Of a stretch of DNA of 48,621 bases, positions 1-12,211 are shown in pieces (position 1 is the first letter of the stretch; the number at the start of each line of letters is the position of its first letter). Source of the stretch: Bacillus sanguinis. GTDB lineage: Bacteria; Bacillota; Bacilli; Bacillales; Bacillaceae_G. Under the pieces are notes generated by a model. That model searched no databases. It worked only from the letters and a program-made list of their open reading frames with translations, and was not told where the DNA came from. Location: NCBI RefSeq assembly GCF_018332475.1, contig NZ_BOQB01000012.1, positions 1-48,621 of the forward strand, given 5' to 3'. The position numbers and the translations under genes are program-made.

Positions 1-17
1 GTAGGACGTCGCCAAGC
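1..17 (+). rRNA. rrf: 5S rRNA, 3' end only
   Basis: The first bases match the conserved 3' tail of Bacillus 5S rRNA (GTAGGACG..GCCAAGC) and are followed at once by an intrinsic terminator. The rest of the gene lies left of the window. It marks the end of an rRNA operon transcribed in the same direction as the 16S gene at the right edge. The exact 3' end is set by analogy with B. subtilis. Confidence 0.85.
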
Positions 18-22
18 AAGCT

Positions 23-56
23 AAAACACGAATCATTTGATTCGTGTTTTTTTGTG
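23..56 (+). terminator. Terminator of the upstream rRNA operon
   Basis: A near-perfect inverted repeat, AACACGAATC paired with GATTCGTGTT, is followed by a run of T. It lies directly behind the 5S end, so it should end the rRNA operon transcript. Confidence 0.88.
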
Positions 57-100
57 TTTTCAAACAGTACGCGAAAAGAAGTAATGATAATACAAACACG

Positions 101-129
101 TTGCCCAAGGATGAATCATATTATATAAG
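101..129 (+). promoter_or_regulatory. Candidate sigma-A promoter before csfB
   Basis: TTGCCC (101-106) and TATAAG (124-129) are separated by 17 bases, with the predicted start about 70 bases before csfB. In B. subtilis csfB is read by sigma-F. A GTATA box occurs at 138-142, but I found no convincing sigma-F -10 at the right distance, so how this copy is transcribed is unclear. Confidence 0.3.
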
Positions 130-207
130 AAATTGATGTATATTTTTCTGTAAATTGTTAAGGAATAGAAGTATGAAATATATCCATTTAAATAGGGAGG
201 GAAGGAT

Positions 208-387
208 ATGAAATCACAAAACGAAGTTTGTATTGTTTGTGAGACAGAAAGAAAAGAAGGAATATATGTTTATAATAATTTAATATGTTATGAATGTGAA
301 AAGGACATGGTGAATACGGAGACAAATGATCCGAAGTATATATATTATTTAAAACAGCTTCGGAAATTAGAAGTATCATATTTTTAA
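208..387 (+). CDS. csfB: Anti-sigma-G factor Gin (CsfB)
   Basis: A 59-residue protein with two CxxC pairs (C8/C11 and C27/C30), the zinc knuckle of the Gin/CsfB family. In B. subtilis Gin is made in the forespore, binds sigma-G to prevent premature activity, and also helps exclude sigma-E from the forespore. The ATG at 208 follows a strong GGGAGGGAAGG ribosome binding site. The location directly after an rRNA operon and before yaaO-tmk matches csfB in B. subtilis, where xpaC and yaaN lie in between; both are missing here. A terminator-like palindrome overlaps the stop codon. The name rests on size, cysteine spacing and location. Confidence 0.82.
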   Translation: MKSQNEVCIVCETERKEGIYVYNNLICYECEKDMVNTETNDPKYIYYLKQLRKLEVSYF

Positions 388-413
388 ATAGGCATATGCC
401 TATTATTTTTTTT
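387..413 (+). terminator. Terminator after csfB
   Basis: The palindrome AATAGGC-ATAT-GCCTATT (387-404) begins on the last bases of the csfB stop codon and is followed by a T-rich run, so csfB is probably transcribed separately from yaaO. Confidence 0.6.
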
Positions 414-425
414 GTTCTGTATAAT
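397..425 (+). promoter_or_regulatory. Candidate promoter of yaaO-tmk
   Basis: A perfect TATAAT lies at 420-425, about 35 bases before the yaaO start. The best -35 at 17 bases is TGCCTA (397-402), which is poor and overlaps the csfB terminator hairpin. The -10 is the only strong part. Confidence 0.35.
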
Positions 426-459
426 AGAGAAAGAATGAAATAATAAGGAAGAGATATAG

Positions 460-1881
460 ATGAATCAAAATCGCATACCTTTATATGAGGCATTAATAGA
501 GTTTAAAGAAAGAGGGCCATTGTCCTTTCATGTTCCAGGTCATAAAAATGGTTTAAACTTCCCTCAGGAGGCAGTAGAGGAGTTTAAAGATATATTATCT
601 ATCGATGTGACTGAGTTGTCAGGGTTAGATGATTTACATAGTCCGTTTGAATGTATAGATGAGGCGCAACAATTATTAGCTGATGTATATGGAGTGGAAA
701 AAAGTTATTTTTTAATTAATGGTTCAACAGTCGGGAACTTAGCAATGATTTTGTCTTGCTGCGGGGAACATGATATTGTTCTTGTACAAAGAAATTGTCA
801 TAAATCAATTATTAATGGTTTAAAACTAGCGGGAGCAAATCCAATTTTTTTAGATCCATGGATTGATGAAGCTTATAACGTACCAGTGGGAATTCATGAT
901 GAAATTATTAAGAAAGCAATTGAAGAATATCCAAATGCGAAAGCACTCATTTTAACACATCCTAATTATTATGGTATGGGGATAGATTTAGAAGCAGGCA
1001 TCGCTTATGCGCATGCACATAAAATCCCTGTTTTAGTAGATGAAGCACATGGAGCTCATTTTTGTTTAGGGGGAGCATTCCCAAAGTCAGCGTTAGCATA
1101 CGGTGCAGATATTGTAGTTCATTCTGCACATAAAACATTACCCGCGATGACGATGGGATCCTATTTACATATAAATAGTCACCTGGTGAAAGAAGAAAAA
1201 ATTTCTACTTATTTAAGTATGCTACAATCTAGTAGTCCGTCGTATCCAATTATGGCTTCTCTTGATATTGCACGTTTTACAATAGCGCACATAAAAGAAA
1301 AGGGCCATGATGAAATTGCCGGGTTTTTACGGGAATTTAAAGAAGAATTGTGTTCTATTCCACAAATAGCTATTTTACAATATCCATTACAAGACGAATT
1401 AAAGGTAACCGTACAGACACGTTGCCAGTTATCAGGATACGAATTACAGTCAGTATTTGAAAAGGTTGGCATATATACAGAAATGGCGGATCCATATAAT
1501 GTCCTATTTATTTTGCCCTTGCAAGTAAATAAGGAATATATGAAGGCTATAGAGACGATCCGAGGGGCATTGCAATATTATGAGGTGAAAGACAAGAAGG
1601 AATCTATTCGTTATACTTATAAAGGGGAAATTTCCCCTTTACCGTATACATATAAACAACTGGAAGGATATGAAACTAAAGTAGTATCTGTAGAGGAAGC
1701 AGTTGGGATGATAGCGGCAGAAATGGTAATTCCGTATCCACCTGGAGTTCCATTGATTATGTATGGGGAAAGAATTACTTCAGAACATAAAGAGCAAATT
1801 ATGTATTTAGAGAAAGCAGGCGCTCGTTTTCAAGGCAGTACGAAATATATGAAAGTGTATGATATAGAAAGTGGGTTTTAG
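460..1881 (+). CDS. yaaO: Orn/Lys/Arg decarboxylase-family PLP enzyme YaaO
   Basis: A 473-residue fold-type I PLP enzyme of the ornithine/lysine/arginine decarboxylase family, short like the Bacillus YaaO/SpeA group and lacking the N-terminal wing domain of the large enterobacterial enzymes. The motif HSAHKTL places the Schiff-base lysine at K225. DEAHGAH (194-200) supplies the aspartate that contacts the pyridine nitrogen, and FHVPGHKNG near the N terminus is typical. The C-terminal domain carries the IPYPPGVP motif of the family. The substrate cannot be told from sequence; arginine or lysine decarboxylation for polyamines or acid tolerance is the family expectation. Its stop lies one base before the tmk start, so the two are co-transcribed. 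Confidence 0.85.
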   Translation: MNQNRIPLYEALIEFKERGPLSFHVPGHKNGLNFPQEAVEEFKDILSIDVTELSGLDDLHSPFECIDEAQQLLADVYGVEKSYFLINGSTVGNLAMILSCCGEHDIVLVQRNCHKSIINGLKLAGANPIFLDPWIDEAYNVPVGIHDEIIKKAIEEYPNAKALILTHPNYYGMGIDLEAGIAYAHAHKIPVLVDEAHGAHFCLGGAFPKSALAYGADIVVHSAHKTLPAMTMGSYLHINSHLVKEEKISTYLSMLQSSSPSYPIMASLDIARFTIAHIKEKGHDEIAGFLREFKEELCSIPQIAILQYPLQDELKVTVQTRCQLSGYELQSVFEKVGIYTEMADPYNVLFILPLQVNKEYMKAIETIRGALQYYEVKDKKESIRYTYKGEISPLPYTYKQLEGYETKVVSVEEAVGMIAAEMVIPYPPGVPLIMYGERITSEHKEQIMYLEKAGARFQGSTKYMKVYDIESGF

Positions 1882-1882
1882 G

Positions 1883-2509
1883 ATGAAGGGATTATTTGTA
1901 ACAATTGAAGGTCCAGAAGGTTCTGGTAAAACAACGTTAATTCAAAGTTTATTGCCATACTTTGAACAAAAAGAACAGAAGGTAATGGCGACGAGAGAAC
2001 CAGGTGGTATTGCAATTTCTGAGGATATTAGAACGATTTTACATAAACAAGAATATACGATGATGGAAGCACGTACAGAGGCACTTCTGTATGCTGCTGC
2101 CCGTAGACAACATTTGGTGGAAAAAGTTATGCCAGCACTTAACGAGGATTGCCTTGTATTATGTGATCGTTTTATAGATAGCTCTTTAGCGTATCAAGGA
2201 TATGCAAGAGGATTAGGTATGGATAAAGTATTTGAAATCAATCGTTTCGCAACAGAGGACTGTATGCCTAGTTTAACGATTTACTTAGACATTGAACCAG
2301 AGATTGGTTTAGCTCGAATTGAAAAAGATGCAGGACGTGAAGTGAATCGATTAGATATGGAAGATATCTCTTTCCATAAACGTGTGCGTGAAGGGTATTT
2401 ACAAGTTGTAGAACGCTTCTCAGATCGTATTGTATTAGTAAATGCTGATCAACCAATGGAAAAACTTATAGAAGAAGTTGTTCAGATTATAGAAGATAAA
2501 TTGTTATAA
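1883..2509 (+). CDS. tmk: Thymidylate kinase
   Basis: Phosphorylates dTMP to dTDP with ATP, on the path to dTTP. The 208-residue protein has the P-loop GPEGSGKT at residues 10-17, the DR motif in [14 protein letters not shown] and an arginine-rich lid region near residues 140-150. An in-frame GTG lies 12 bases upstream, but the ATG at 1883 gives the usual Bacillus N terminus ([10 protein letters not shown]), so I chose it. It starts immediately after yaaO and is followed by holB; in B. subtilis yaaQ (darA) and yaaR come between tmk and holB, and neither is here. Confidence 0.96.
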   Translation: MKGLFVTIEGPEGSGKTTLIQSLLPYFEQKEQKVMATREPGGIAISEDIRTILHKQEYTMMEARTEALLYAAARRQHLVEKVMPALNEDCLVLCDRFIDSSLAYQGYARGLGMDKVFEINRFATEDCMPSLTIYLDIEPEIGLARIEKDAGREVNRLDMEDISFHKRVREGYLQVVERFSDRIVLVNADQPMEKLIEEVVQIIEDKLL

Positions 2510-2544
2510 TAGAAGGAAAGAATGAAATAAGTGAGGTATGCATT

Positions 2545-3528
2545 ATGATGAAGACGTGGGAGCAGCTTTCTGCTATACAACCCATCGGTGTAAAAATGTT
2601 GATGAATAGCATTGCAAAAGAGCGTATATCCCACGCTTACTTGTTAGAGGGAGGGAAAGGGACAGGAAAGTTTGCGACGGCAATTCAAATGGCAAAGAGT
2701 TTCCTCTGTTCTCAGCGTAATGGGGTAGAGCCTTGTCATGTATGTACAAATTGTAAGCGAATTGATTCAGGTAACCACCCGAACTTACATATTGTAAAAC
2801 CAGACGGATTATCTATTAAAAAGCAACAAATTCATGATTTACAAGAAGAGTTTTCAAAAACAGGATTAGAAGCAAATAAAAAAGTATATATTATTGAGCA
2901 CGCAGACCGTATGACAGCAAATGCAGCAAATACACTCTTGAAATTTTTAGAGGAACCAAGTAGTGATACAACAGCTATTTTACTTACTGAACAAAGTCAT
3001 CAAATTTTAAATACGATTTTATCTCGTTGTCAAGTTGTTACATTTAGACCATTACCTACGGAATCTTTAATTAGAAGATTACAGGATGAAGGTATTACGA
3101 CGTCTTTATCGACACTTGCTGCACAACTCACGAATAGTTTTGATGAAGCTTTAGCTTTATGTGGTGATGAATGGTTTGCACAAGCACGAGCTTTAGTGAT
3201 AAAATTATGTGAAGCGCTCGAAAAGGATAAAGCCTCTATTTTTTTTGTACAAGAAAAATGGGGAAAACACTTTGGAGAGAAAGAACAATTACAGCAAGGT
3301 TTAGATATGTTACTCCTTATTTATAAGGATTTATTATATGTTCAACTTGGAGAAGAAGATCGTCTTGTTTTTCATGAGCAGAAAGAGATGTTTGAATCTT
3401 TCTCCTATGCTCAGAAGCGCATTGTATCAGCTCTCTTTAATATATTAGAGGCAAAAAATAGAATCAACGCTAATGTAAATGCGCAGCTTGTGTTCGAACA
3501 GTTAGTGTTGCGGTTGCAGGAGGGATGA
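2545..3528 (+). CDS. holB: DNA polymerase III delta' subunit
   Basis: Clamp-loader subunit that works with the tau/gamma (DnaX) and delta subunits to load the beta clamp. The 327-residue protein carries a P-loop-like GGKGTGK (36-42), a four-cysteine zinc module (C55, C64, C67, C70), an LLKFLEEP segment and the SRC motif (LSRCQVV) that completes the neighbouring subunit's ATP site. The RBS GTGAGG lies 8 bases before the first of two adjacent ATG codons. Its end overlaps the ricT ribosome binding site, so the two are translationally close. Confidence 0.95.
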   Translation: MMKTWEQLSAIQPIGVKMLMNSIAKERISHAYLLEGGKGTGKFATAIQMAKSFLCSQRNGVEPCHVCTNCKRIDSGNHPNLHIVKPDGLSIKKQQIHDLQEEFSKTGLEANKKVYIIEHADRMTANAANTLLKFLEEPSSDTTAILLTEQSHQILNTILSRCQVVTFRPLPTESLIRRLQDEGITTSLSTLAAQLTNSFDEALALCGDEWFAQARALVIKLCEALEKDKASIFFVQEKWGKHFGEKEQLQQGLDMLLLIYKDLLYVQLGEEDRLVFHEQKEMFESFSYAQKRIVSALFNILEAKNRINANVNAQLVFEQLVLRLQEG

Positions 3529-3533
3529 CCGTT

Positions 3534-4728
<1,195 letters not shown>

Positions 4729-4729
<1 letters not shown>

Positions 4730-4766
4730 AATTACCTTTCCAATGATAATTGGAAAGGTAATTTTT
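4729..4766 (+). terminator. Terminator after yabA
   Basis: A 16-base arm, AATTACCTTTCCAAT, pairs with ATTGGAAAGGTAATT around a four-base loop (GATA) and is followed by T6. It overlaps the yabA stop codon and ends the yaaO-to-yabA transcript. Confidence 0.9.
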
Positions 4767-4849
4767 TATACATGAGAGTAGAATGAAATATGTTTTTTAT
4801 TAGTGGAAGATGAAATAGGGTAGGTTAAGTGTAAGAAAAGGAGTAACAC

Positions 4850-5590
4850 ATGAATTTATATGAAGATGAACGTTTAGATTACTTATTAGCGCAAGATATG
4901 AAGATCGTACAAAGCCCATCAGTATTTAATTTTTCTTTAGATGCTGTTTTACTTGCAGATTTTGCTTGGGTGCCAATTCAAAAAGGTAATTTACTTGATT
5001 TGTGTACAGGTAACGCAGTTGTGCCCCTTCTATTAAGTACAAGAACGAAAGGGAATATTACAGGTGTGGAAATTCAAGAACGTTTATATGATATGGGAAT
5101 AAGAAGCGTTCAATACAATAAGTTAGAAGAAAGAATTCACTTAATACACGGGGATTTGAAAGATATGCCGGAGAAACTCGGACGTCATCAATATGATGTT
5201 GTCACATGTAATCCACCTTATTTTCAAACACCGGCAACGTCTGAGAAAAATATGAATGAACATTTAGCGATAGCTCGTCATGAAATTATGTGTACATTAG
5301 AGGATGTTGTATCTGCAAGTAGTCAGCTAGTAAAGCAAGGCGGAAAAGTAGCATTTGTACATCGTCCAGGTCGTTTACTAGATATTGTTACATTAATGCG
5401 TAAATACAAGATTGAACCAAAGCGTGTACGATTCGTTTATCCTAAGGCAGGGAAAGAAGCGAATACATTGTTAATTGAAGGAATTAAGGACGGAAACGCA
5501 GATTTGAAAATATTGCCACCTCTTTTTGTATATGAAGAAAATAATGAATATACAAAGGAGATTCGTTCAATTTTATATGGAGAAGAATAA
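4850..5590 (+). CDS. trmN6: tRNA1(Val) A37 N6-methyltransferase-type protein
   Basis: A class I SAM-dependent methyltransferase of 246 residues. Motif I is [10 protein letters not shown] (48-57), and the N6-adenine catalytic motif NPPYF is at 121-125. By family (YfiC/TrmN6; YabB in B. subtilis) it should methylate an adenine at N6, in E. coli A37 of tRNA-Val; the substrate here is inferred. The RBS AAAAGGAG precedes the ATG. Its 3' end overlaps yazA by 14 bases, forming a trmN6-yazA-rsmI cluster of nucleic-acid enzymes. Confidence 0.9.
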   Translation: MNLYEDERLDYLLAQDMKIVQSPSVFNFSLDAVLLADFAWVPIQKGNLLDLCTGNAVVPLLLSTRTKGNITGVEIQERLYDMGIRSVQYNKLEERIHLIHGDLKDMPEKLGRHQYDVVTCNPPYFQTPATSEKNMNEHLAIARHEIMCTLEDVVSASSQLVKQGGKVAFVHRPGRLLDIVTLMRKYKIEPKRVRFVYPKAGKEANTLLIEGIKDGNADLKILPPLFVYEENNEYTKEIRSILYGEE

Positions 5591-5867
5591 GCATTGTTTT
5601 TATGTGGTAGAGTGCTCTGATGGCAGTTATTATGCTGGATATACAAATCATATAGAGAAGCGGATTCAGACCCATAATAGTGGAAAAGGAGCTAGGTATA
5701 CGCGTGCTAGACTTCCTGTTGTTTTAAAATACGTAGAATTTCATGAAGATAAGCGTACAGCTATGCAAGCAGAGTATTATTTTAAGCAATTAAGTAGAAA
5801 ACAAAAAGAAGAATATATGCAAAAAGGAGAACGCTATGTGGCAACAAAAAAGCTTTCAACAAAATGA
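5577..5867 (+). CDS. yazA: GIY-YIG nuclease-fold protein YazA
   Basis: A small single-domain GIY-YIG protein (UPF0213 family) of 96 residues. The core reads FYVV (8-11) then YAGYTN (19-24), with a conserved [15 protein letters not shown] stretch typical of the group. The reading frame is open upstream to 5526, but homologues begin near the ATG at 5577 inside the end of trmN6. There is no good RBS at the usual distance, so translation probably depends on coupling with trmN6. The family is related to SLX1-type nucleases, but a cellular role is not established. The next gene, rsmI, starts 32 bases before its stop. Confidence 0.88.
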   Translation: MEKNKHCFYVVECSDGSYYAGYTNHIEKRIQTHNSGKGARYTRARLPVVLKYVEFHEDKRTAMQAEYYFKQLSRKQKEEYMQKGERYVATKKLSTK

Positions 5868-6711
5868 AAAGGGAGTTTTATATTTAGTACCAACTCCTAT
5901 TGGAAATTTAGAAGATATGACATTTCGTGCAATTCGAATTTTAAAAGAAGCTGATTTAATTGCTGCTGAAGATACGAGACAAACGAAAAAACTTTGTAAT
6001 TATTTCGAAATCGAAACCCCTGTTATGAGTTACCATGAGCATAATAAGGAAGTAAGTGGAAAGAAAATATTAGAGAAGTTAGATGAAGGAAAGACCGTGG
6101 CACTTGTTAGTGATGCTGGTATGCCGTGTATTTCCGATCCAGGTTACGATATTGTTGTAGAGGCTGTAGCGGAACAATATCATGTTATCCCGCTTCCTGG
6201 GGCAAATGCGGCCCTTACAGCATTAATTGCGTCAGGTCTTGAAACAAAACAATTTTATTTCTATGGATTTCTACAAAGAAATAAGAAAGAAAGAAAAATG
6301 GAGTTAGAGAAGCTTCGTTATGTACAAACTACAATGATGTTTTATGAAGCGCCTCATCGTTTAGATGATACTTTAATCTCGATGCAAGAAGTGTTGGGAA
6401 ATAGAGAAATTGTATTATGTCGAGAGTTAACGAAAAAATTCGAGGAATTTATTCGAGGAACAATCGAAGAAGCAATTGAGTGGACGAAACAAAATGAAGT
6501 TCGTGGCGAGTTTTGTATTTTAGTAGCTGGTTCAACGGAAGAGCCTGCCCCAGAAGAACAATGGTGGGAATCTATCTCAGTATATGATCATATTGAACAT
6601 TATATAAACGAAAAAGGTATGAATTCAAAAGAGGCAATAAAAACAGTCGCTAAAGATCGAGATTTGTCGAAACGCGATGTATATCAAATCTATCATGTCG
6701 ATAAAAAATAA
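5836..6711 (+). CDS. rsmI: 16S rRNA C1402 2'-O-methyltransferase RsmI
   Basis: Adds the ribose methyl group to C1402 of 16S rRNA in the ribosomal P-site region, using SAM. The 291-residue protein has the tetrapyrrole-methylase-like fold: LVPTPIGNLEDMT near the N terminus, AAEDTRQT, then LVSDAGMPCISDPG and LPGANAALTAL. The ATG at 5836 has AAAGGAG seven bases upstream although it lies inside yazA. Its stop codon is part of the bidirectional terminator shared with the convergent abrB. The B. subtilis homologue sits in the same place beside abrB. Confidence 0.95.
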   Translation: MWQQKSFQQNEKGVLYLVPTPIGNLEDMTFRAIRILKEADLIAAEDTRQTKKLCNYFEIETPVMSYHEHNKEVSGKKILEKLDEGKTVALVSDAGMPCISDPGYDIVVEAVAEQYHVIPLPGANAALTALIASGLETKQFYFYGFLQRNKKERKMELEKLRYVQTTMMFYEAPHRLDDTLISMQEVLGNREIVLCRELTKKFEEFIRGTIEEAIEWTKQNEVRGEFCILVAGSTEEPAPEEQWWESISVYDHIEHYINEKGMNSKEAIKTVAKDRDLSKRDVYQIYHVDKK

Positions 6712-6734
6712 GCTTCTCATAATTGAGAAGCTTA
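6709..6734. terminator. Bidirectional terminator between rsmI and abrB
   Basis: The palindrome TAAGCTTCTCA-TAAT-TGAGAAGCTTA contains the rsmI stop codon on the plus strand and the abrB stop codon on the minus strand. T-rich sequence follows on the plus side, and on the minus side the hairpin is followed by TTTTTTAT, so it can serve both converging genes. Confidence 0.85.
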
Positions 6735-7016
6735 TTTTGCTGTTTCGATATAATCTTGAAGTTCGTTTAAGATTTGCTCAGCGCCTTCTTTGCTTAAGAT
6801 AATTTTACCTTCAGCTAAAGATAGGTTACCATCAGATACTTCGCCAGTTACTTGGCAAGTCATGTTTGGCTTATATTTTTTTAAGATGATTTTCTCGTCA
6901 TCAACGTAGATTTCAAGAGCATCCTTTTCTGCAATACCTAAAGTACGGCGTAATTCGATTGGAATTACCACACGACCTAATTCATCAACTTTACGAACGA
7001 TACCAGTAGATTTCAT
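6732..7016 (-). CDS. abrB: Transition-state regulator AbrB
   Basis: DNA-binding repressor of stationary-phase genes (sporulation, biofilm, antibiotic and, in this group, toxin genes). The 94-residue protein starts MKSTGIVRKVDELGRVVIP, the swapped-hairpin DNA-binding domain (about 1-50), followed by a C-terminal tetramerisation domain. It is the only clear minus-strand gene in the window. The RBS AGGAGG is strong. Upstream are a good sigma-A promoter (7104-7132) and two Spo0A boxes (7070-7086), so repression by Spo0A~P is expected. SpoVT in this window shares its N-terminal domain, and spoVG carries a likely AbrB target region. Confidence 0.97.
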   Translation of the reverse strand: MKSTGIVRKVDELGRVVIPIELRRTLGIAEKDALEIYVDDEKIILKKYKPNMTCQVTGEVSDGNLSLAEGKIILSKEGAEQILNELQDYIETAK

Positions 7017-7069
7017 AATTCTTTTCCTCCTAAAGAAATAGTTTATAAGTTTCGAGTCTATTTTCTAGA

Positions 7070-7086
7070 TTCGTCATTTTTCGACA
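7070..7086 (-). promoter_or_regulatory. Two Spo0A boxes in the abrB leader
   Basis: On the minus strand TGTCGAA (7086-7080) and TGACGAA (7076-7070) are both perfect matches to the 0A box TGNCGAA and are 10 bases apart, one helical turn. They lie just downstream of the predicted abrB start site. B. subtilis abrB has the same pair in this place, where Spo0A~P represses it. Confidence 0.85.
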
Positions 7087-7103
7087 AAATACCCTATGGA
7101 CAT

Positions 7104-7132
7104 ATGATACCAATCATTTACATTTCCGTCAA
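7104..7132 (-). promoter_or_regulatory. abrB promoter
   Basis: On the minus strand TTGACG (7132-7127), a 17-base spacer and TATCAT (7109-7104) with an extended TGG before the -10. The predicted start is near 7097, which puts both Spo0A boxes shortly downstream of it. Confidence 0.75.
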
Positions 7133-7317
7133 TTCTTTAATTCTATATTTTTTAAAAAGATTTATAGATTTCTTACTTCTTATATATAATAGAATGCGAG
7201 TAATTTCTACTATTATTTTACTTTATTTTCTGAAAAATTTATAAATTATAAGTGAGGACTGTATATTTTCTTGAAATATGAGTAATAGATGATAAAGGTA
7301 TCAAGTATTAACTCGTT

Positions 7318-7475
7318 TTTATCCCGCATTAACAAGCGGTAAGATTTTAAATTCAAAATTCGGCTGGAGGAAAGAGGTTAAGTAAGAGCCGGATTGCGCG
7401 TAAAAGCTCGATTGGTGCAGGCTAATAATCTGCGGGAATGAACAAAACCCCTCACAGATTAAAGTTTCACTTTAT
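7318..7475. repeat. bcr1-like short interspersed repeat before metG
   Basis: A 148-base block (7323-7470) is flanked on both sides by TTTAT (7318-7322 and 7471-7475). Its ends pair: CCCGCA at 7323-7328 with TGCGGG at 7431-7436. An inner hairpin CGGCT/AGCCG (7361-7365 with 7387-7391) adds structure, and the block is richer in G+C than the AT-rich DNA around it. The B. cereus group carries many copies of bcr1, an element of about 155 bp bordered by TTTAT and with mobile character; size, borders and folding fit. Identification is from memory of those traits, not from a database. It contains no open reading frame and ends about 15 bases before the likely metG -10. Confidence 0.72.
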
Positions 7476-7503
7476 ATATAAGTTTTTGATATACTGTTTA
7501 TAA

Positions 7504-9519
<2,016 letters not shown>

Positions 9520-9529
9520 TTCAGACAAG

Positions 9530-9575
9530 AAAAGAGATGTTTCACGTGTAACATGTGTGAAGCGTCTTTTTTCTT
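9530..9575 (+). terminator. Terminator after metG
   Basis: The arm AAAGAGATGTTTCAC pairs with GTGAAGCGTCTTTT (with three G-U pairs) around an 11-base loop and runs into T-rich sequence. It is a serviceable intrinsic terminator. Confidence 0.7.
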
Positions 9576-9685
9576 TTTACACTCTCAATTTTTGCATTAA
9601 AATTGTAGTATTGTTATCGTTAAGTTATGAAAGAGCTTGTTTTTGTGGAATAAACTTGATTTCAATATAAAAGGAGTTATGTATT

Positions 9686-10453
9686 ATGCTGTTTGATACA
9701 CATTCACATTTGAATGCAGAGCAATTTGAAGAAGATTTACAAGAAGTTATTGCCCGAATGAAAGAAGCAGGAGTTACTTATACAGTTGTTGTTGGTTTTG
9801 ATGAGGTAACGATAAAAAAGGCGATTGAATTAGCTGAAGCCTATGATTTTATTTACGCTGCGGTTGGATGGCATCCAGTTGATGCAATCGACATGACAGG
9901 AGAACATTTAGCATGGTTAGAAGAACTTGCTTCTCATCCTAAAGTTGTTGCACTTGGAGAAATGGGCTTAGATTATCACTGGGATAAGTCCCCAAAAGAA
10001 ATACAGAAAGAAGTATTCCGTAAACAAATTGCATTAGCGAAAAAGGTGAAATTGCCGATTATTATACATAACCGTGATGCAACTCAAGATATTGTTGATA
10101 TTCTAGAAGAAGAGAATGCAGCTGAAGTAGGAGGTATTATGCATTGCTTTAGTGGCAGCGTAGAAGTGGCAGAGCGATGTGTTGATATGAACTTTTTAAT
10201 TTCGTTAGGCGGACCAGTTACATTTAAAAACGCTAAGAAACCGAAAGAAGTTGCTGCGGAGATTCCATTAGAGAAATTGTTAATAGAGACGGATTGTCCG
10301 TATTTAACACCGCATCCATTTCGAGGGAAACGAAATGAACCAAGTTATGTAAAACTCGTAGCAGAAGAAATTGCGAACTTAAAAGGGATTTCTTATGAGG
10401 AAGTAGCAGAAGTAACAACAAAAAATGCAAAAGCTTTATTTGGTGTTGAATAA
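9686..10453 (+). CDS. TatD-family metal-dependent hydrolase
   Basis: A 255-residue TIM-barrel hydrolase (YabD in B. subtilis). The metal-binding HxH is at residues 6 and 8 (DTHSHLN), with GEMGLDYHW, IIHNRDA, MHCFSG and ETDCPYLTP supplying the remaining ligands. TatD enzymes are reported as DNA or RNA exonucleases or deoxyribonucleases; D-aminoacyl-tRNA deacylase activity has also been described for relatives, so the true substrate is open. The RBS AAAAGGAG precedes the ATG. It lies between metG and rnmV as in B. subtilis, but the cell-wall gene yabE that follows it there is absent. Confidence 0.93.
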   Translation: MLFDTHSHLNAEQFEEDLQEVIARMKEAGVTYTVVVGFDEVTIKKAIELAEAYDFIYAAVGWHPVDAIDMTGEHLAWLEELASHPKVVALGEMGLDYHWDKSPKEIQKEVFRKQIALAKKVKLPIIIHNRDATQDIVDILEEENAAEVGGIMHCFSGSVEVAERCVDMNFLISLGGPVTFKNAKKPKEVAAEIPLEKLLIETDCPYLTPHPFRGKRNEPSYVKLVAEEIANLKGISYEEVAEVTTKNAKALFGVE

Positions 10454-10480
10454 AAAGGAGTGGGAGAACCCATTCTTTTT
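10454..10480 (+). terminator. Terminator after the tatD-like gene
   Basis: AAGGAGTGGG pairs with CCCATTCTT around the loop AGAA, followed by T6 with one A. The rest of the gap to rnmV (10481-10668) is AT-rich with no gene or clear promoter that I can support. Confidence 0.75.
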
Positions 10481-10668
10481 TATTTTTGTGGAAAAATAGC
10501 AGGAGTGATAGAGAAAATAAAGGCGAATGAGGAAGCGTTACAATAAGGAGAGAGAACAAAGCTTTGGACATTCTATTTTTTAAAATGTAAGAATGGGGAA
10601 AATAATAATGGAAAAGTCGTCATTTTTTTGTTTTACTAAGTAGAGACGAAACGAGTGTGGAGGCAAGC

Positions 10669-12101
<1,433 letters not shown>

Positions 12102-12107
12102 GAATAG

Positions 12108-12142
12108 AAAAGGGACAGTTCAACTTGAACTGTCCCTTTTGT
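12108..12142 (+). terminator. Terminator after rsmA
   Basis: A perfect inverted repeat, AAAAGGGACAGTTCA against TGAACTGTCCCTTTT, with a very short loop. It is nearly symmetrical. Confidence 0.9.
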
Positions 12143-12171
12143 CACCTTTCCTCGCCTACATTCATACTTTA
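12143..12171 (+). promoter_or_regulatory. Sigma-K promoter of yabG
   Basis: CACC at 12143-12146 matches the -35 mACm, and CATACTTTA at 12163-12171 matches the -10 CATAnnnTA, with 16 bases between. The start would be about 35 bases before yabG, which sigma-K reads in the B. subtilis mother cell. Confidence 0.72.
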
Positions 12172-12211
12172 AAAACAGGTAAGATGGCCTAACGAGTTTG
12201 GAGGTAGGAGA

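Noticed and set aside
138-170. Sigma-F promoter for csfB
   Set aside because: GTATA is present at 138-142, but the only GG-containing -10 candidate is 19 bases away and mismatches the consensus at most key positions.
188-493. Minus-strand open frame of 101 codons over csfB
   Set aside because: It is antisense to csfB and the yaaO start, with low-complexity hydrophobic composition; a shadow frame.
10481-10668. Remnant of yabE between the tatD-like gene and rnmV
   Set aside because: No frame gives recognisable YabE sequence; it is AT-rich spacer without support for a pseudogene.
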